The notes beneath the pieces were generated by a model. That model searched no databases. It had not been told where the DNA came from and was given only the letters and a program-made list of their open reading frames with translations. Below, in pieces: positions 1 to 8,155 of a DNA stretch of 64,000 bases. The DNA comes from Streptomyces uncialis (GTDB lineage: Bacteria; Actinomycetota; Actinomycetes; Streptomycetales; Streptomycetaceae): the NCBI RefSeq assembly GCF_036250755.1, contig NZ_CP109583.1:8550001-8614000 (forward strand), in the 5' to 3' direction. The first letter of the stretch is position 1. Each line of letters begins with the position of its first letter. The translations under genes and the position numbers were made by a program.

Positions 1-283
1 CCTGCTCGCACGGTGCGGTGCCCGACGCGTGCGGGAAGGTCGTGCGCAGCGCTTCGTGGCGTACGACCAGCGCGCGCAGGGCGTCGATCACCGCTTCCAG
101 CCGGGTCCCGGCGGGGACGGGCCACACATCGTAGATGTTGATGTGCACCGGATCGTCCCGCAGGACGCAGCGGATCATGTTGGCCTGCCCCATCGTGGCG
201 GGGCCCCTGCGTTCCGTACCGCCGGTGTACGGGACGGTGCGGGTCCGGGTGCTCCTCGGCCGCGAGGAGTCCCGCTCGCTCAC
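1..283 (-). CDS. NRPS, N-terminal part of a condensation domain (partial, runs off the left edge)
   Basis: The leftward frame reads PYTGGTERRGPATMGQANM and later VVRHEALRTTFPHASG. The opening pattern and the RHEALRTTF block are the usual first strands of an NRPS condensation or related domain. The likely start is a GTG at 281-283, since no ATG or clear ribosome binding site lies in this frame. About 94 residues are visible; the catalytic HHxxxDG motif would lie outside the window. It follows the DUF6271-like gene by about 150 bp on the same strand and is probably in its operon. A synthetase that begins with a C domain usually accepts an acyl or aminoacyl group from a separate carrier. The free carrier at 4423 is a candidate donor, which is inference. 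Confidence 0.75.
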   Translation of the reverse strand, partial: MSERDSSRPRSTRTRTVPYTGGTERRGPATMGQANMIRCVLRDDPVHINIYDVWPVPAGTRLEAVIDALRALVVRHEALRTTFPHASGTAPCEQ

Positions 284-433
284 CGGCCTGGGGCCGGTGC
301 GGCCCGGAACGCTGGTGTCGATCGTGGACGACGGCTCATGTGATGCCTTTCGCGGACTGCTTCCGGCAGGTCGGGGTGGCGGTGCGGGGGATGTGGGTCC
401 GGTGCGGGCGAAGGCCGACCGGTGCGGCCGGGT

Positions 434-1744
434 TCACCGGGCGTGCGCCGCCCCCGCGACGGCACCGGTGCGGGTCAGGGGTTCCCAGACGTCGATCAGG
501 AAGGCGAACTCCGCCATGTCCGTCCGGGCCTCGGCGAGCAACTGGTCGCGGCGGGCGGCGAAGAGGTCCGCGGCCATGGCGTAGCGGCCGCCCAGCTTCC
601 GGTAGGAGCGGTCGAGGACATCGAGCCGTTCGGCGTTGTCCGTCCGCTCCAGCAGCGCGCTGTCCCTGACCGACTCCGCGACGGCGTCGGCGCGTACATG
701 CCCCGCCGCGTCGAGCAGCGCGTCACCGGCCTCCCTCATCCGCGCGTACACGGCGTCGAAGTACGGGGTGGACAGCAGGAACTTCGCGAGCCGCAGCTGG
801 TAGGCGAGGAACCCGCTGTCCGAACGCCGCTCACCGGTATGGAAGTTGACGATATGGCGGTTGTGCAGGACACCGGGCAGCCGGGCGTCGTGGACCAGAT
901 GGATCAGGAAGTAGTCGCTGCCGATGGTGTCGGTGGCGGGCGGCAGCGGCACCCGGGCGTAGACCTCACGGTCGAAGCCGATGTTGCACATGTCCACCCG
1001 GGTGGGGGCGACCCTGGTGAGCGTGGTGAGGTCACCGGTGAACGGCGTGGTCCCGGCGCCGCGGAACGACTCCTCGATCAGGTTCCCGCGCCAGATCTCC
1101 GGATATCCGGCGGGGACCGACAGACCGACGACATCACGGTAGATCCCGGGGTCGAGCCGGCGGATCTCCGCCACGTCCACGGACATCTCACCGACGAAGG
1201 AACCGCCGACCAGGGCCACCGGCCGCTGCGCGTACGCGGGGTCGAGCCTGCTCCGGGACACGAGTCCCGCCACCTCGTCGGCCCGCCGCCCGAGGTGTGC
1301 AAGCTCGTGCTGGAGGGGGAAGACGGGCTCGCCGTCCAGGTACTGGTAGCGGCTGTCGGAGTCCCGGCGGTGCACCGACGCGCAGCCCAGCGCCTCCGCG
1401 ATCAGGAAGGCACGGTTGGTGCAGGCGCCGTAGGACGCCCGGGCCGGCAGCATCAGGTCGAGCACCCGCTCCGGCGCGGCGACGCCGGAGCGGGCGATCA
1501 CCTCCCGCAGGAAGCGCCGCTGCCCGGCCTCGTCGAGATGGTGGACGACCACCCCGGGTGCCGGGGCCAGCGCGTCCACCACCTCCCGGTGCTCCGCGAG
1601 CACCTGGTCGCCGGAGGAGTCGAGGATCAGCAGACACACCTCGACACCGAAACGGCGGGCGCCGTACGCGGCCTCCTCGGCGACCGCCCTGATGGTCGCC
1701 GCGCAGGCCCGGTCGGTGGGGAGGGTCAGACAGACACGGCGCAC
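434..1744 (-). CDS. DUF6271-like protein, possible glycosyltransferase-like fold
   Basis: A 436-residue protein starting at GTG 1742-1744 (VRRVCLTLPTDRACAATI). It overlaps the end of the upstream dioxygenase gene by 19 bases, so translation is probably coupled. The opening resembles actinobacterial proteins I recall as DUF6271, which sit beside natural product genes. The N-terminal half alternates beta strands and helices (EVCLLILDSS, GVVVHHLDEAGQ). An Asp-rich HRRDSDSRY segment near residue 130 is reminiscent of the metal-binding DxD of GT-A glycosyltransferases. That fold is inference and the function is unknown. It lies between the dioxygenase and the NRPS gene on the same strand, which suggests a role in the same pathway. 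A longer start further upstream in this frame would lie inside the dioxygenase gene and is unlikely. Confidence 0.7.
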   Translation of the reverse strand: MRRVCLTLPTDRACAATIRAVAEEAAYGARRFGVEVCLLILDSSGDQVLAEHREVVDALAPAPGVVVHHLDEAGQRRFLREVIARSGVAAPERVLDLMLPARASYGACTNRAFLIAEALGCASVHRRDSDSRYQYLDGEPVFPLQHELAHLGRRADEVAGLVSRSRLDPAYAQRPVALVGGSFVGEMSVDVAEIRRLDPGIYRDVVGLSVPAGYPEIWRGNLIEESFRGAGTTPFTGDLTTLTRVAPTRVDMCNIGFDREVYARVPLPPATDTIGSDYFLIHLVHDARLPGVLHNRHIVNFHTGERRSDSGFLAYQLRLAKFLLSTPYFDAVYARMREAGDALLDAAGHVRADAVAESVRDSALLERTDNAERLDVLDRSYRKLGGRYAMAADLFAARRDQLLAEARTDMAEFAFLIDVWEPLTRTGAVAGAAHAR

Positions 1745-2823
1745 GACTGGTCCCCGCTCCGCCCGTCGGCCGCCGTTTCCTGGTCCGTGTCCTTCCAGGA
1801 GGTGAGGCCCAGCAGCCGGCTGCCGAGTCCGTCGAGGGTCGCCGTGGGGTACCGCTCGGACTCGTGCAGCACCGGATCGCCGACCAGGGTGCGGTTCCAG
1901 CGCGGGGTGCGCAGATGCCGCCAGGCGTCGACACGGGACCGCCTGAGCCGCTCGTGCTCCTCCAGCGCCGGCATCATCGACAGGTACTGGACCGCCCGTA
2001 CGGAGTCCGCCGAGACATTGCGTGCCACTCCGTGGGCGAGCAGACCGTTCCAGATCAGCAGGTCGCCGGGGCGCAGCTCGGGCCGTACGACGGGGAACTC
2101 CGTCCGGTCCACGGCGGGGCGGATGGGGTCCCGGCCCGCGGGCTGGGCGATCCGCCATTCCTCGAACCGCCGGAACAGCTCCGGGCAGCACTGGAATCCG
2201 CCGGTCTCCGGCCGGGTGTCGTTGAGCGCGATGATCCCCTGCACCCGCTGCGGCGGCACCCCGAGCGTGGTGTCGATGTCCCAGTGCAGCTCGATGTCGA
2301 AACCCCGGTCGGTGGGCTCGATCAGGGCACGGTCACGGTTCTTGACGTTGGGCGGGTTGAGGTTGAGCCGGTCCTGGGTGACCCACAGTTCCTCGCAGTC
2401 CCACACGTCGACGAAGGCGTCGTACACCCGCTGGGCCTGGCGGCTGTCCCAGAGCAGCTGGTGGTGGTACGCCTCCACGAAGCCGTACACGTGCAACTGC
2501 TGGTCCAGTTCGGAGCGGAAGGGCCGGTCGTCGTACCAGCTGTCCGGGCGGTCCGGGTCGAGCCCCTGGAACTCCCAGGTGAAGTCCAGCAGCCGCCGGG
2601 CCGACGCCGCCGGGATCGCTTCCCGGACGATGACGTACCCATAGGTCTGCCAGTGCGCGAAGTCCTCCTCGGACAGCACCCGCAGGGGCCGGGACTTGGT
2701 CATCTCCCGCAAGGTGGTCTGCGCCAGATAGGACTCGCCGTCCGTGCTGAAGTACGGGAGGTCCGAGGCCGCCCGGTGCAGATAGGGGCGCCGCGGGCGG
2801 CGCTGGGGTACGGATGTCGTCAT
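1726..2823 (-). CDS. Phytanoyl-CoA dioxygenase (PhyH) family Fe(II)/2-oxoglutarate oxygenase
   Basis: A 365-residue protein starting at ATG 2821-2823, with GGAGGGG about seven bases upstream. The metal-binding facial triad is recognisable: an HxD motif in ELHWDIDTTLG and a distal His in LLAHGVARN, with a following Arg that could hold 2-oxoglutarate. This matches non-haem iron oxygenases of the PhyH family, which hydroxylate free, CoA-bound or carrier-bound substrates using 2-oxoglutarate and oxygen. It is the first gene of a leftward operon with the DUF6271-like gene and the NRPS. It lies opposite an amino acid:carrier-protein ligase, so a natural guess is hydroxylation of an amino acid or of a carrier-bound aminoacyl group. 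That substrate is inference. Confidence 0.85.
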   Translation of the reverse strand: MTTSVPQRRPRRPYLHRAASDLPYFSTDGESYLAQTTLREMTKSRPLRVLSEEDFAHWQTYGYVIVREAIPAASARRLLDFTWEFQGLDPDRPDSWYDDRPFRSELDQQLHVYGFVEAYHHQLLWDSRQAQRVYDAFVDVWDCEELWVTQDRLNLNPPNVKNRDRALIEPTDRGFDIELHWDIDTTLGVPPQRVQGIIALNDTRPETGGFQCCPELFRRFEEWRIAQPAGRDPIRPAVDRTEFPVVRPELRPGDLLIWNGLLAHGVARNVSADSVRAVQYLSMMPALEEHERLRRSRVDAWRHLRTPRWNRTLVGDPVLHESERYPTATLDGLGSRLLGLTSWKDTDQETAADGRSGDQSCAVSV

Positions 2824-3117
2824 AAGGCCCCTCCAAAGTGGGGGTCGGGGGGAGCGCTCCCGTGGTGGCCGGGGGCCCGGACGCGGCCGTCCGCCGCGGG
2901 CGACCGGAATGCCGGTTCCGCCCGGTGGGCGGACCCCCGGAAGCGTTCCGAGCTCCCGGACGTCAAGCGCGGGGCAGGGGACAGGGACAGCGATGACAAG
3001 CGCTTCTCCTCGGCCGGCGGACAGCACGCGGCGGCCCTCGGCGGAGGGCTTGCGACGGACGGCATGGATGGATGGCGACGCCGTGGCGGAGGTGCGGTCA
3101 CCACGTCCTTCAGCAGG

Positions 3118-3133
3118 ATTGGTTTAGACCAAC
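3118..3133. promoter_or_regulatory. dre-like palindrome (candidate GntR/DasR operator, copy 1)
   Basis: The sequence ATTGGTTTAGACCAAC is a near-perfect inverted repeat centred on TTTAGA. It matches the published DasR responsive element ACTGGTCTAGACCACT at 12 of 16 positions. DasR is the Streptomyces GntR/HutC-type regulator that senses N-acetylglucosamine derivatives. Other HutC-type regulators bind similar GT-N-TA-N-AC cores, so the binding protein is not certain. Confidence 0.5.
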
Positions 3134-3222
3134 CCTCTTGTCAAGTCACCGTTTGGTAAGCCGAGTTACGGCAGCTCCGGACCACAATGGCCACGTCGGT
3201 GCTGACCGTCGGGTCAGGCGGC

Positions 3223-3238
3223 TTTGGTCTAGACAATG
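3223..3238. promoter_or_regulatory. dre-like palindrome (candidate GntR/DasR operator, copy 2)
   Basis: The sequence TTTGGTCTAGACAATG contains the exact dre core TGGTCTAGAC and matches the consensus at 11 of 16 positions. It lies about 105 bp from the first copy in the same divergent promoter region. Two related palindromes in one promoter make a chance match less likely. Confidence 0.5.
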
Positions 3239-3436
3239 CCCAAGTGGCTGGCTTAGTGTCCCCATGCGCGGCTCCGGCCCCTGATGGGGCATCGGTCGGC
3301 TTCCCCGCTGCGCTGAGGTCAACGGCGACCACATACAAGGCCGTTCGCGCCGCCGCCATCACCACGCGGCGAATCCGTTCCGCCGAACCGGCCGACACCC
3401 TGATCGTTCGCCCACGTCCACAGGGAGCGGTTTCCC

Positions 3437-4294
3437 ATGAGTACCCCCAGCGTCACGGCACTGCCGGACGGCTGTCTGAAGAACCCCGGTCCCGGCCTGG
3501 TCACGCTGGACCCGGTCCGCACCGCGCTGCTGCACGGTCTGGACGACCTGCTCACCGGGCTGGCCGCACGCCTGAAGGCCCCCGAGGTGGTGGGCCCGCC
3601 GCTGCTGTCCGTCGAAGGGCTGACCCGGCTCGACTACTTCCGCAACTTCCCCCATCTGGGGGTGTCCGCCGGACGTTTCGCCCCCGAGGCCGTCGACGGC
3701 CTGGCGGCCGGTGAACCGCCGGGGGAGCTGCCGCTCCGGCCGACCGGCCATCTGCTCCCCTCCGCCACCTGCTACGGGCTGCTGCTCTCCCTGGAGGGCC
3801 AGGACGTCGGCGAGGCCGGACTGCGCCTTTCCGCCACCGGCCGCTGTTTCCGCAACGAGACCCACTACGAAGGACTGCGGCGGCTGTGGGGCTTCCATAT
3901 GCGGGAGGTCCTGTACCTCGGCACCAAGCCCGGCGCGACCGAACACCTCGAACAGGGAGCCGTGTTCGTCCAGGAACTGGCCGGACGGCTGGGTCTGGAA
4001 CTGACCCGGGCCGCCGCCGACGACCCGTTCTACGACAAGGGCGGCTCCCGCGCCCGGCTGATGGCGCTGGACCCGGTCAAGCACGAGTTCAGCGCCCCCG
4101 ACGGAACGGCCATCGCCTCCGTCAACCGGCACCGCAACTTCTTCGGTGAGCGGCTGGACATCCGTGCCGGTGCCGACGGGCCGGCCCACAGCGCCTGCGT
4201 CGCCTTCGGCGTCGAACGCTGGGTCCACGCGATGATCCTCGCCCATGGCACCCCCGAGCAGGCACTGGACGTACTCGGCGCCGCCCGGACCTGA
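3437..4294 (+). CDS. Amino acid:[carrier protein] ligase, seryl-tRNA synthetase-like
   Basis: A 285-residue protein preceded by GGGAG nine bases before the ATG. It resembles the catalytic core of class II tRNA synthetases: motif 2 with CFRNETHYEGLRRLWGFHMREVLYLG, and a motif 3-like region FGVERWVHAMILAHG. No N-terminal tRNA-binding coiled coil is present. That layout fits the atypical SerRS-like proteins shown to activate Gly or Ala and load it onto a carrier protein's phosphopantetheine instead of tRNA. The next gene encodes a small carrier and the one after it a phosphopantetheinyl transferase, which strongly supports this role. The amino acid cannot be read from sequence alone. It could feed the leftward NRPS and be modified by the dioxygenase. 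Confidence 0.85.
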   Translation: MSTPSVTALPDGCLKNPGPGLVTLDPVRTALLHGLDDLLTGLAARLKAPEVVGPPLLSVEGLTRLDYFRNFPHLGVSAGRFAPEAVDGLAAGEPPGELPLRPTGHLLPSATCYGLLLSLEGQDVGEAGLRLSATGRCFRNETHYEGLRRLWGFHMREVLYLGTKPGATEHLEQGAVFVQELAGRLGLELTRAAADDPFYDKGGSRARLMALDPVKHEFSAPDGTAIASVNRHRNFFGERLDIRAGADGPAHSACVAFGVERWVHAMILAHGTPEQALDVLGAART

Positions 4295-4422
4295 CCCGCC
4301 CCGTTGCCCGGCCACCGCCCCCCGGCGAACCCGGACACCGGCCTTCGGACCTCCAGGGGTCCCCCCAACACCCCCAGCAATCCCTGGCAATCCCTCGGAC
4401 AGCAAGGAGCGAGCCCACCCCC

Positions 4423-4683
4423 ATGGAACGTATCGCCGAGTGGCTCCACGAGAAGAACCCCGGCCTCGACGGCGGGATCGACGCCGACGAGGACCTCATC
4501 GAGGCACGTCTGATCGACTCCATGGACTTCCTGGAGTTCATCGATCTGCTGGAGGACATCTCCGGCACCACCATCGACCTTCAGCAGGTCACCATCGACG
4601 ACTTCCGTACCCTCGGCCGGGTACGGGAGCGGTTCCTGAGCCCCGCCGGACCGGCCGCCGCCGCCCACGCGCCGGCCGGATGA
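4423..4683 (+). CDS. Free-standing carrier protein, partner of the amino acid ligase
   Basis: An 86-residue acidic protein with the phosphopantetheine attachment motif LIDSMDFLEF; the Ser lies near residue 32. Residues 1-70 fit a four-helix acyl or aminoacyl carrier fold and the Ala/Pro-rich tail is disordered. An AGGAG lies about 13 bases upstream of the ATG, a rather long spacing. It sits 128 bp after the amino acid ligase gene and 10 bp before the transferase gene that would add its prosthetic group. In characterised systems the ligase and its cognate carrier are neighbours, as here. Confidence 0.85.
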   Translation: MERIAEWLHEKNPGLDGGIDADEDLIEARLIDSMDFLEFIDLLEDISGTTIDLQQVTIDDFRTLGRVRERFLSPAGPAAAAHAPAG

Positions 4684-4693
4684 GCACCCGCCC

Positions 4694-5374
4694 ATGACCG
4701 GCGGTCCGAGGCCGCGGGGCCGGACGGCCATGGCCGTGGTGGCGACCACCGCGGAGGTCCTGGCCCACCCGGAACTGCACGAGGGTCTGCTCGCGTCATG
4801 GGAGCTGCGGCGGCTTGCCCGGACGAGACTGCCGGGCCGCCGCGACGACGTGCTGGCGGCGCGGCTGCTGCTGCGGCTGTGCGTCGCCCGGTACACCGCA
4901 CGGCCGCTGCGGGAGGCGGCCCCGGCCCAGTATTGCGCCGACTGCGGGGGAAGCGGGCACGGCCGCCCGTATCTGCCCGCCCACCCCGGGGTCGGCGTCA
5001 GTCTGAGCCATACCGACGGGTTGGTCGCGGCGGCCGTCGGCCCCGGCGCCGTCGGTGTCGACGTGGAGCCCGCGGCCAGGCGGCCCGGCCCCCTGTCGGT
5101 GCTGAGCCGGCTGCTCCCCGAGGCCGAGATCCGGGAAGCGACCGCCCGGCCGGATCCCGGCGCGGCGCTGCTGCGGCTCTGGGTGCGCAGGGAGGCTTTG
5201 CTGAAAGCAGGTCAGGAAGACGTCCGGCTGCTGGAGTGGACGGACCGGCGGCGGGCGGCCGTGGTGACGGTGGCCAGCGCCGCCCCGGCCACGACCTTCA
5301 CCGTCGGCCCCCGGAACTCGCTGTCCGTACCCTCCGGCCCTCAGCCCGAGTCCCGTTCCGACGGTGGGACCTGA
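4694..5374 (+). CDS. 4'-phosphopantetheinyl transferase, Sfp type
   Basis: A 226-residue protein with the family motifs in order: CADCGGSGHGRPY, VSLSHTDGLVAAAVG, the metal-binding VGVDVEP, and LWVRREALLKAG in place of the usual WxxKEAxxK. It transfers phosphopantetheine from CoA to carrier-domain Ser residues, turning apo into holo carriers. Context points first to the carrier encoded 10 bp upstream, but Sfp-type enzymes are often broad and could serve the NRPS and PKS genes too. An internal ATG at 4730 (MAVVATTAEV) is an alternative start that would drop 12 residues with no conserved feature. A hairpin terminator follows. Confidence 0.88.
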   Translation: MTGGPRPRGRTAMAVVATTAEVLAHPELHEGLLASWELRRLARTRLPGRRDDVLAARLLLRLCVARYTARPLREAAPAQYCADCGGSGHGRPYLPAHPGVGVSLSHTDGLVAAAVGPGAVGVDVEPAARRPGPLSVLSRLLPEAEIREATARPDPGAALLRLWVRREALLKAGQEDVRLLEWTDRRRAAVVTVASAAPATTFTVGPRNSLSVPSGPQPESRSDGGT

Positions 5375-5394
5375 CGCACCTTCCGGGAATGCCA

Positions 5395-5431
5395 AAGGCC
5401 CCGGGTCCCCCTGAGGGGAGGCCGGGGCCTT
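5395..5431 (+). terminator. Hairpin terminator after the phosphopantetheinyl transferase gene
   Basis: A ten-base stem AAGGCCCCGG pairs perfectly with CCGGGGCCTT around a GC-rich loop that can itself fold. It lies 20 bp after the stop codon. There is no U tract, as is usual in Streptomyces terminators. Confidence 0.7.
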
Positions 5432-5675
5432 GATCGAGCGCTGGGCAGGCCTTGCACCTGCATCCCCCCACGGGAAGTGGGGTGTCTTTCCTTGGACCAC
5501 CAACGCCGGTCCCACTGCCGTGGATCACGGCCGCGAGCACATGACCGACTATATCCCAGGAACGGAACGCCCTCCAACTCGGCGCGTCCACCCCCATGTC
5601 CCGCGCCGAGAACCGGCCGAACGCGGTGCGCCACGGCCCCAAACCCCCTGCGGCCAGGGTTGTTAGGGTGATCGG
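5432..5675. other. Intergenic region upstream of the lipoprotein gene
   Basis: No coding frame here looks genuine. A single short palindrome, CCCCAC-GGGAA-GTGGGG, lies at 5466-5482. The lipoprotein promoter should be in this region, but I see no clear -10/-35 pair. Confidence 0.4.
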
Positions 5676-6980
5676 ATGCCGCTTCCCTCTCGCCGCTCCG
5701 TCGCCGTGTCCACCGCGATGGCCACGCTGCTCGTCGCTTCCCTGTCGGGATGCTCCACGGACTCCCCGGGCGGGGCCGACGGCGGAAAACCGACCGGCTC
5801 CGGAACGGCCAAGGGCGCCACGGACGCCAAGCCCCCCACCTCGAAGCCTGACGGAGGCTTGGGTGACGTGCTGGTGGACGGCCGCCGCGTCACCGGTTCG
5901 AAGCCCACGGGCATCGCCAAGGTCCCGTTCGAACGCACTTACACCGACGGCGAGTTGTACTCGGCCGTCACCGGATACCGCGCGATGATGTTCGGCGTCG
6001 CAGGGCTGGAGGGGTTGGCGCAGGAGGAGATCGAAGCGGGTAAGGATCTGGCGACGACCGTCGACCCCGCGGTGCAGCGCGCCGCCTTCGACGGACTGCG
6101 CGGACAGCTTGGTGCCGCGATCGCCCTCGACGCGGAGACGGGCGACATCGTGGCCCTGGTGAGCGCCCCGTCGTTCGACCCCGGTTCCTTCAGCGGGAAC
6201 ACGTTCGCGGAAGAGAGGGTGTGGAAGCGGCTCAACGAGGACGACGACAAACCCATGCTGAACCGGCCCCTGCTCCACACCGAGAACCCGGGGTCGGCCG
6301 CCCATGCCGTCGTCGCTGCCGCCGCCCTGGAGAAGGGCCTGCTCGCTTCGGTCGACACGCCGACCCGCAGTCCCGCCGTCCATGTCGTCCCCGGGAGCAC
6401 GGCGGAGTTCTCCGGCGACCCCGGCCGTTGCGCGGACGCCAGTCTGCGGACCGCACTGCGCTACTCGTGCGCGAACGTCTTCGCCCGTATCGCGTCCGAC
6501 CTGGGAGCCGAGGCGCTGGCGTCGACCGCCGCGGACTTCGGATTCCGCCAGGAAACCTTGTACACCCCGCTGCGCGTCGACGAGAGCGTATGGCCGGACC
6601 GGCCCGAGAACGCGACACAGCTCGCCCTCACGGCCAACGGTCTCTTCGAGGTCAAGGCCACCGCGGTCCAGATGGCGATGCTGATGGCGGCGATCGGCAA
6701 CGGCGGGAACCGGCCCCACCCTCAGCTGCTCGTCGATCCCGTGGAGCCGGAGTCCGCCAGGCGGGCCGTGTCCCGGCGTACGTCCGACCAGTTGCGTTCC
6801 GCCCTCGGCGCGTCCGTGAACACCTGGGTCCCTTCCGCCTCGGTCACCTGGGCCCTGTCGTACACCCGCACCGCCGCCGGTCGCCCCCTGGCCGTCGCGG
6901 TCTGCTTCTCCTCGGCCGACGACGCCACGGAGCGGGGTGCCCGGATCGCCCAGCGGATCGCCGCGGCCGACCAGGGGTAG
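5676..6980 (+). CDS. Degenerate penicillin-binding-protein-like lipoprotein
   Basis: A 434-residue protein with a lipoprotein signal peptide; the lipobox LSGC puts the modified Cys at residue 26. A Gly/Thr/Lys-rich linker follows. The C-terminal 280 residues follow the order of a penicillin-binding transpeptidase domain: TTVDPAVQRAAFDGL, AIALDAETGDIVALVSAPSFDP, then NPGSAAHAV where PBPs have PGSTFK. The catalytic SxxK is therefore Ser207-Ala-Ala-His210, without the Lys. The SxN motif is disturbed (YSCANVF, residues 263-269). The KTG motif near the C-terminus is missing. It should sit on the outer face of the membrane and probably cannot cross-link peptidoglycan or be acylated by beta-lactams in the normal way. 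A sensory or scaffold role is inference. Confidence 0.8.
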   Translation: MPLPSRRSVAVSTAMATLLVASLSGCSTDSPGGADGGKPTGSGTAKGATDAKPPTSKPDGGLGDVLVDGRRVTGSKPTGIAKVPFERTYTDGELYSAVTGYRAMMFGVAGLEGLAQEEIEAGKDLATTVDPAVQRAAFDGLRGQLGAAIALDAETGDIVALVSAPSFDPGSFSGNTFAEERVWKRLNEDDDKPMLNRPLLHTENPGSAAHAVVAAAALEKGLLASVDTPTRSPAVHVVPGSTAEFSGDPGRCADASLRTALRYSCANVFARIASDLGAEALASTAADFGFRQETLYTPLRVDESVWPDRPENATQLALTANGLFEVKATAVQMAMLMAAIGNGGNRPHPQLLVDPVEPESARRAVSRRTSDQLRSALGASVNTWVPSASVTWALSYTRTAAGRPLAVAVCFSSADDATERGARIAQRIAAADQG

Positions 6981-7093
6981 TCGCCCGGTACGCGCTGACG
7001 TGAGTCGGCGGCTGACGGCACGGGAGCGGACCGCCTGGTCGGAATGATCCGGGGCCGGCCGTCCAGCAGCGCGGCAGGGGAATCGACGCCAGG

Positions 7094-7933
7094 TCAGGGC
7101 GAGGCCGCCTGGCCGGACCGCGCGGGCCGCGCCCAGGTGTCGGCTTCGGCGAGGAAGTCCCGGATGGGCGGTCCCACCGCGCGGGCGAGGTCCTCCGGCG
7201 TGCGCAGGGCCTCGCAGACGGCGACCGGGGCCAGCCGCCCGCGCGGGAGGGTGCGGGCGACCTGCTCGGCCAGGGCGGTGGGGTGGCGCGCGTCCGTGCC
7301 GGGGACGACGAGAACGGGTGCGCGCAGTGTGCGCAGCTCGGTCACGTCGCGGAAGGCGCGGTCGTGGCCGATGGCGGCGGCAGCGGCGACGCTGGCCGCG
7401 TCGGAGCGGGGGATCGCGTCCCGTACCGACGCGCCGACGACCGGCGGGAACATGTCCAGGACAGGAGCCCAGGCGGCCTCCAAGCCCTTGGTGAGGGCCC
7501 GTTCGGCGAAGGCGTCCAGGAAGGCGGCCTGCGCCTCCCCGGCCTTGTCGTCCTCGATGTCCTCGACGCCGATCAGGATGCCCGCGCGAATCCGGTCAGG
7601 ATGGGCGAGGGCGGCGCGCAGAGTGATCGTCGAGCCCAGTCCGGTACCGCCGACGACCGCTTGGGCCGTACCCAGACGGTCGAGCAGGGAGACGAGGTCG
7701 GCGGTGTAGCGGGCCCAGGTGTGGCGCGGCGGGTCGGCGCACCGGGACCGGCCGTATCCGCGCACGTCCGGCAGGACGACCGTGTGCCGGTCGGCCAGCA
7801 GCGCGGCGAGCGGCAGCAGGCTGTGGTGGTCCGGCCCACCGCCGTGCAGCAGGACGACCGTGCTGTCACCGGTGCCCAGCGTGACGGCGTGCAAGGGGGT
7901 TCCGTCGGAGGCGGTATGTGTCAGCTCTGTCAT
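7094..7933 (-). CDS. Alpha/beta-hydrolase-fold protein lacking the usual nucleophile
   Basis: A 279-residue protein starting at ATG 7931-7933. The fold markers are clear: VVLLHGGGPDHHSLLPL (oxyanion loop), VVLPDVRGYGRS, the nucleophile-elbow region, and PVLVVPGTDARHP. The elbow reads VVGGTGLGSTITL. Aligned to the usual GHSxGG, the nucleophile Ser position is Gly or Thr. The C-terminal region where the catalytic His is expected (VAVCEALRTPEDL) has none. It may be a non-hydrolytic member of the family or use a shifted nucleophile (Ser101). It is convergent with the PBP-like gene and divergent from the TIGR04222-like gene. No substrate can be assigned. Confidence 0.8.
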   Translation of the reverse strand: MTELTHTASDGTPLHAVTLGTGDSTVVLLHGGGPDHHSLLPLAALLADRHTVVLPDVRGYGRSRCADPPRHTWARYTADLVSLLDRLGTAQAVVGGTGLGSTITLRAALAHPDRIRAGILIGVEDIEDDKAGEAQAAFLDAFAERALTKGLEAAWAPVLDMFPPVVGASVRDAIPRSDAASVAAAAAIGHDRAFRDVTELRTLRAPVLVVPGTDARHPTALAEQVARTLPRGRLAPVAVCEALRTPEDLARAVGPPIRDFLAEADTWARPARSGQAASP

Positions 7934-8155
7934 GGTGGGTGCATTTTGCCTGACATTCCCTGCTTTACCGGCTCTTCCGGCGGGCGGCGTGGGTCGTGGC
8001 TCGCCGCCTTGCTCCCCGGACCTTGTCGACGGCCTCGCGGACCCGCCGGAACGAGGAGTTCCATGGGCGTCGCCCGGGCATGCCGTCCTCGGCGGACATG
8101 GGGCCGGAGGCCATCCGGGGGAGGACCGCCGAAAGCTGCGACGAGGGCGGGGCCG

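Larger units (their letters stand above)
2824..3436. promoter_or_regulatory. Divergent intergenic region between the PhyH and amino acid:carrier ligase genes
   Basis: This 613-bp region has no convincing gene on either strand. It separates two operons transcribed away from each other and is locally more AT-rich than its surroundings around 3115-3240. It carries two related imperfect palindromes, listed separately, built on TGGTYTAGAC. Ribosome binding sites flank both ends: GGAGGGG before the leftward gene and GGGAG before the rightward gene at 3437. Confidence 0.6.

Noticed and set aside
5459..5490. Single palindrome CCCCAC-GGGAA-GTGGGG resembling half of a type I-E CRISPR repeat
   Set aside because: Only one copy is present, with no spacers, second repeat or cas genes.
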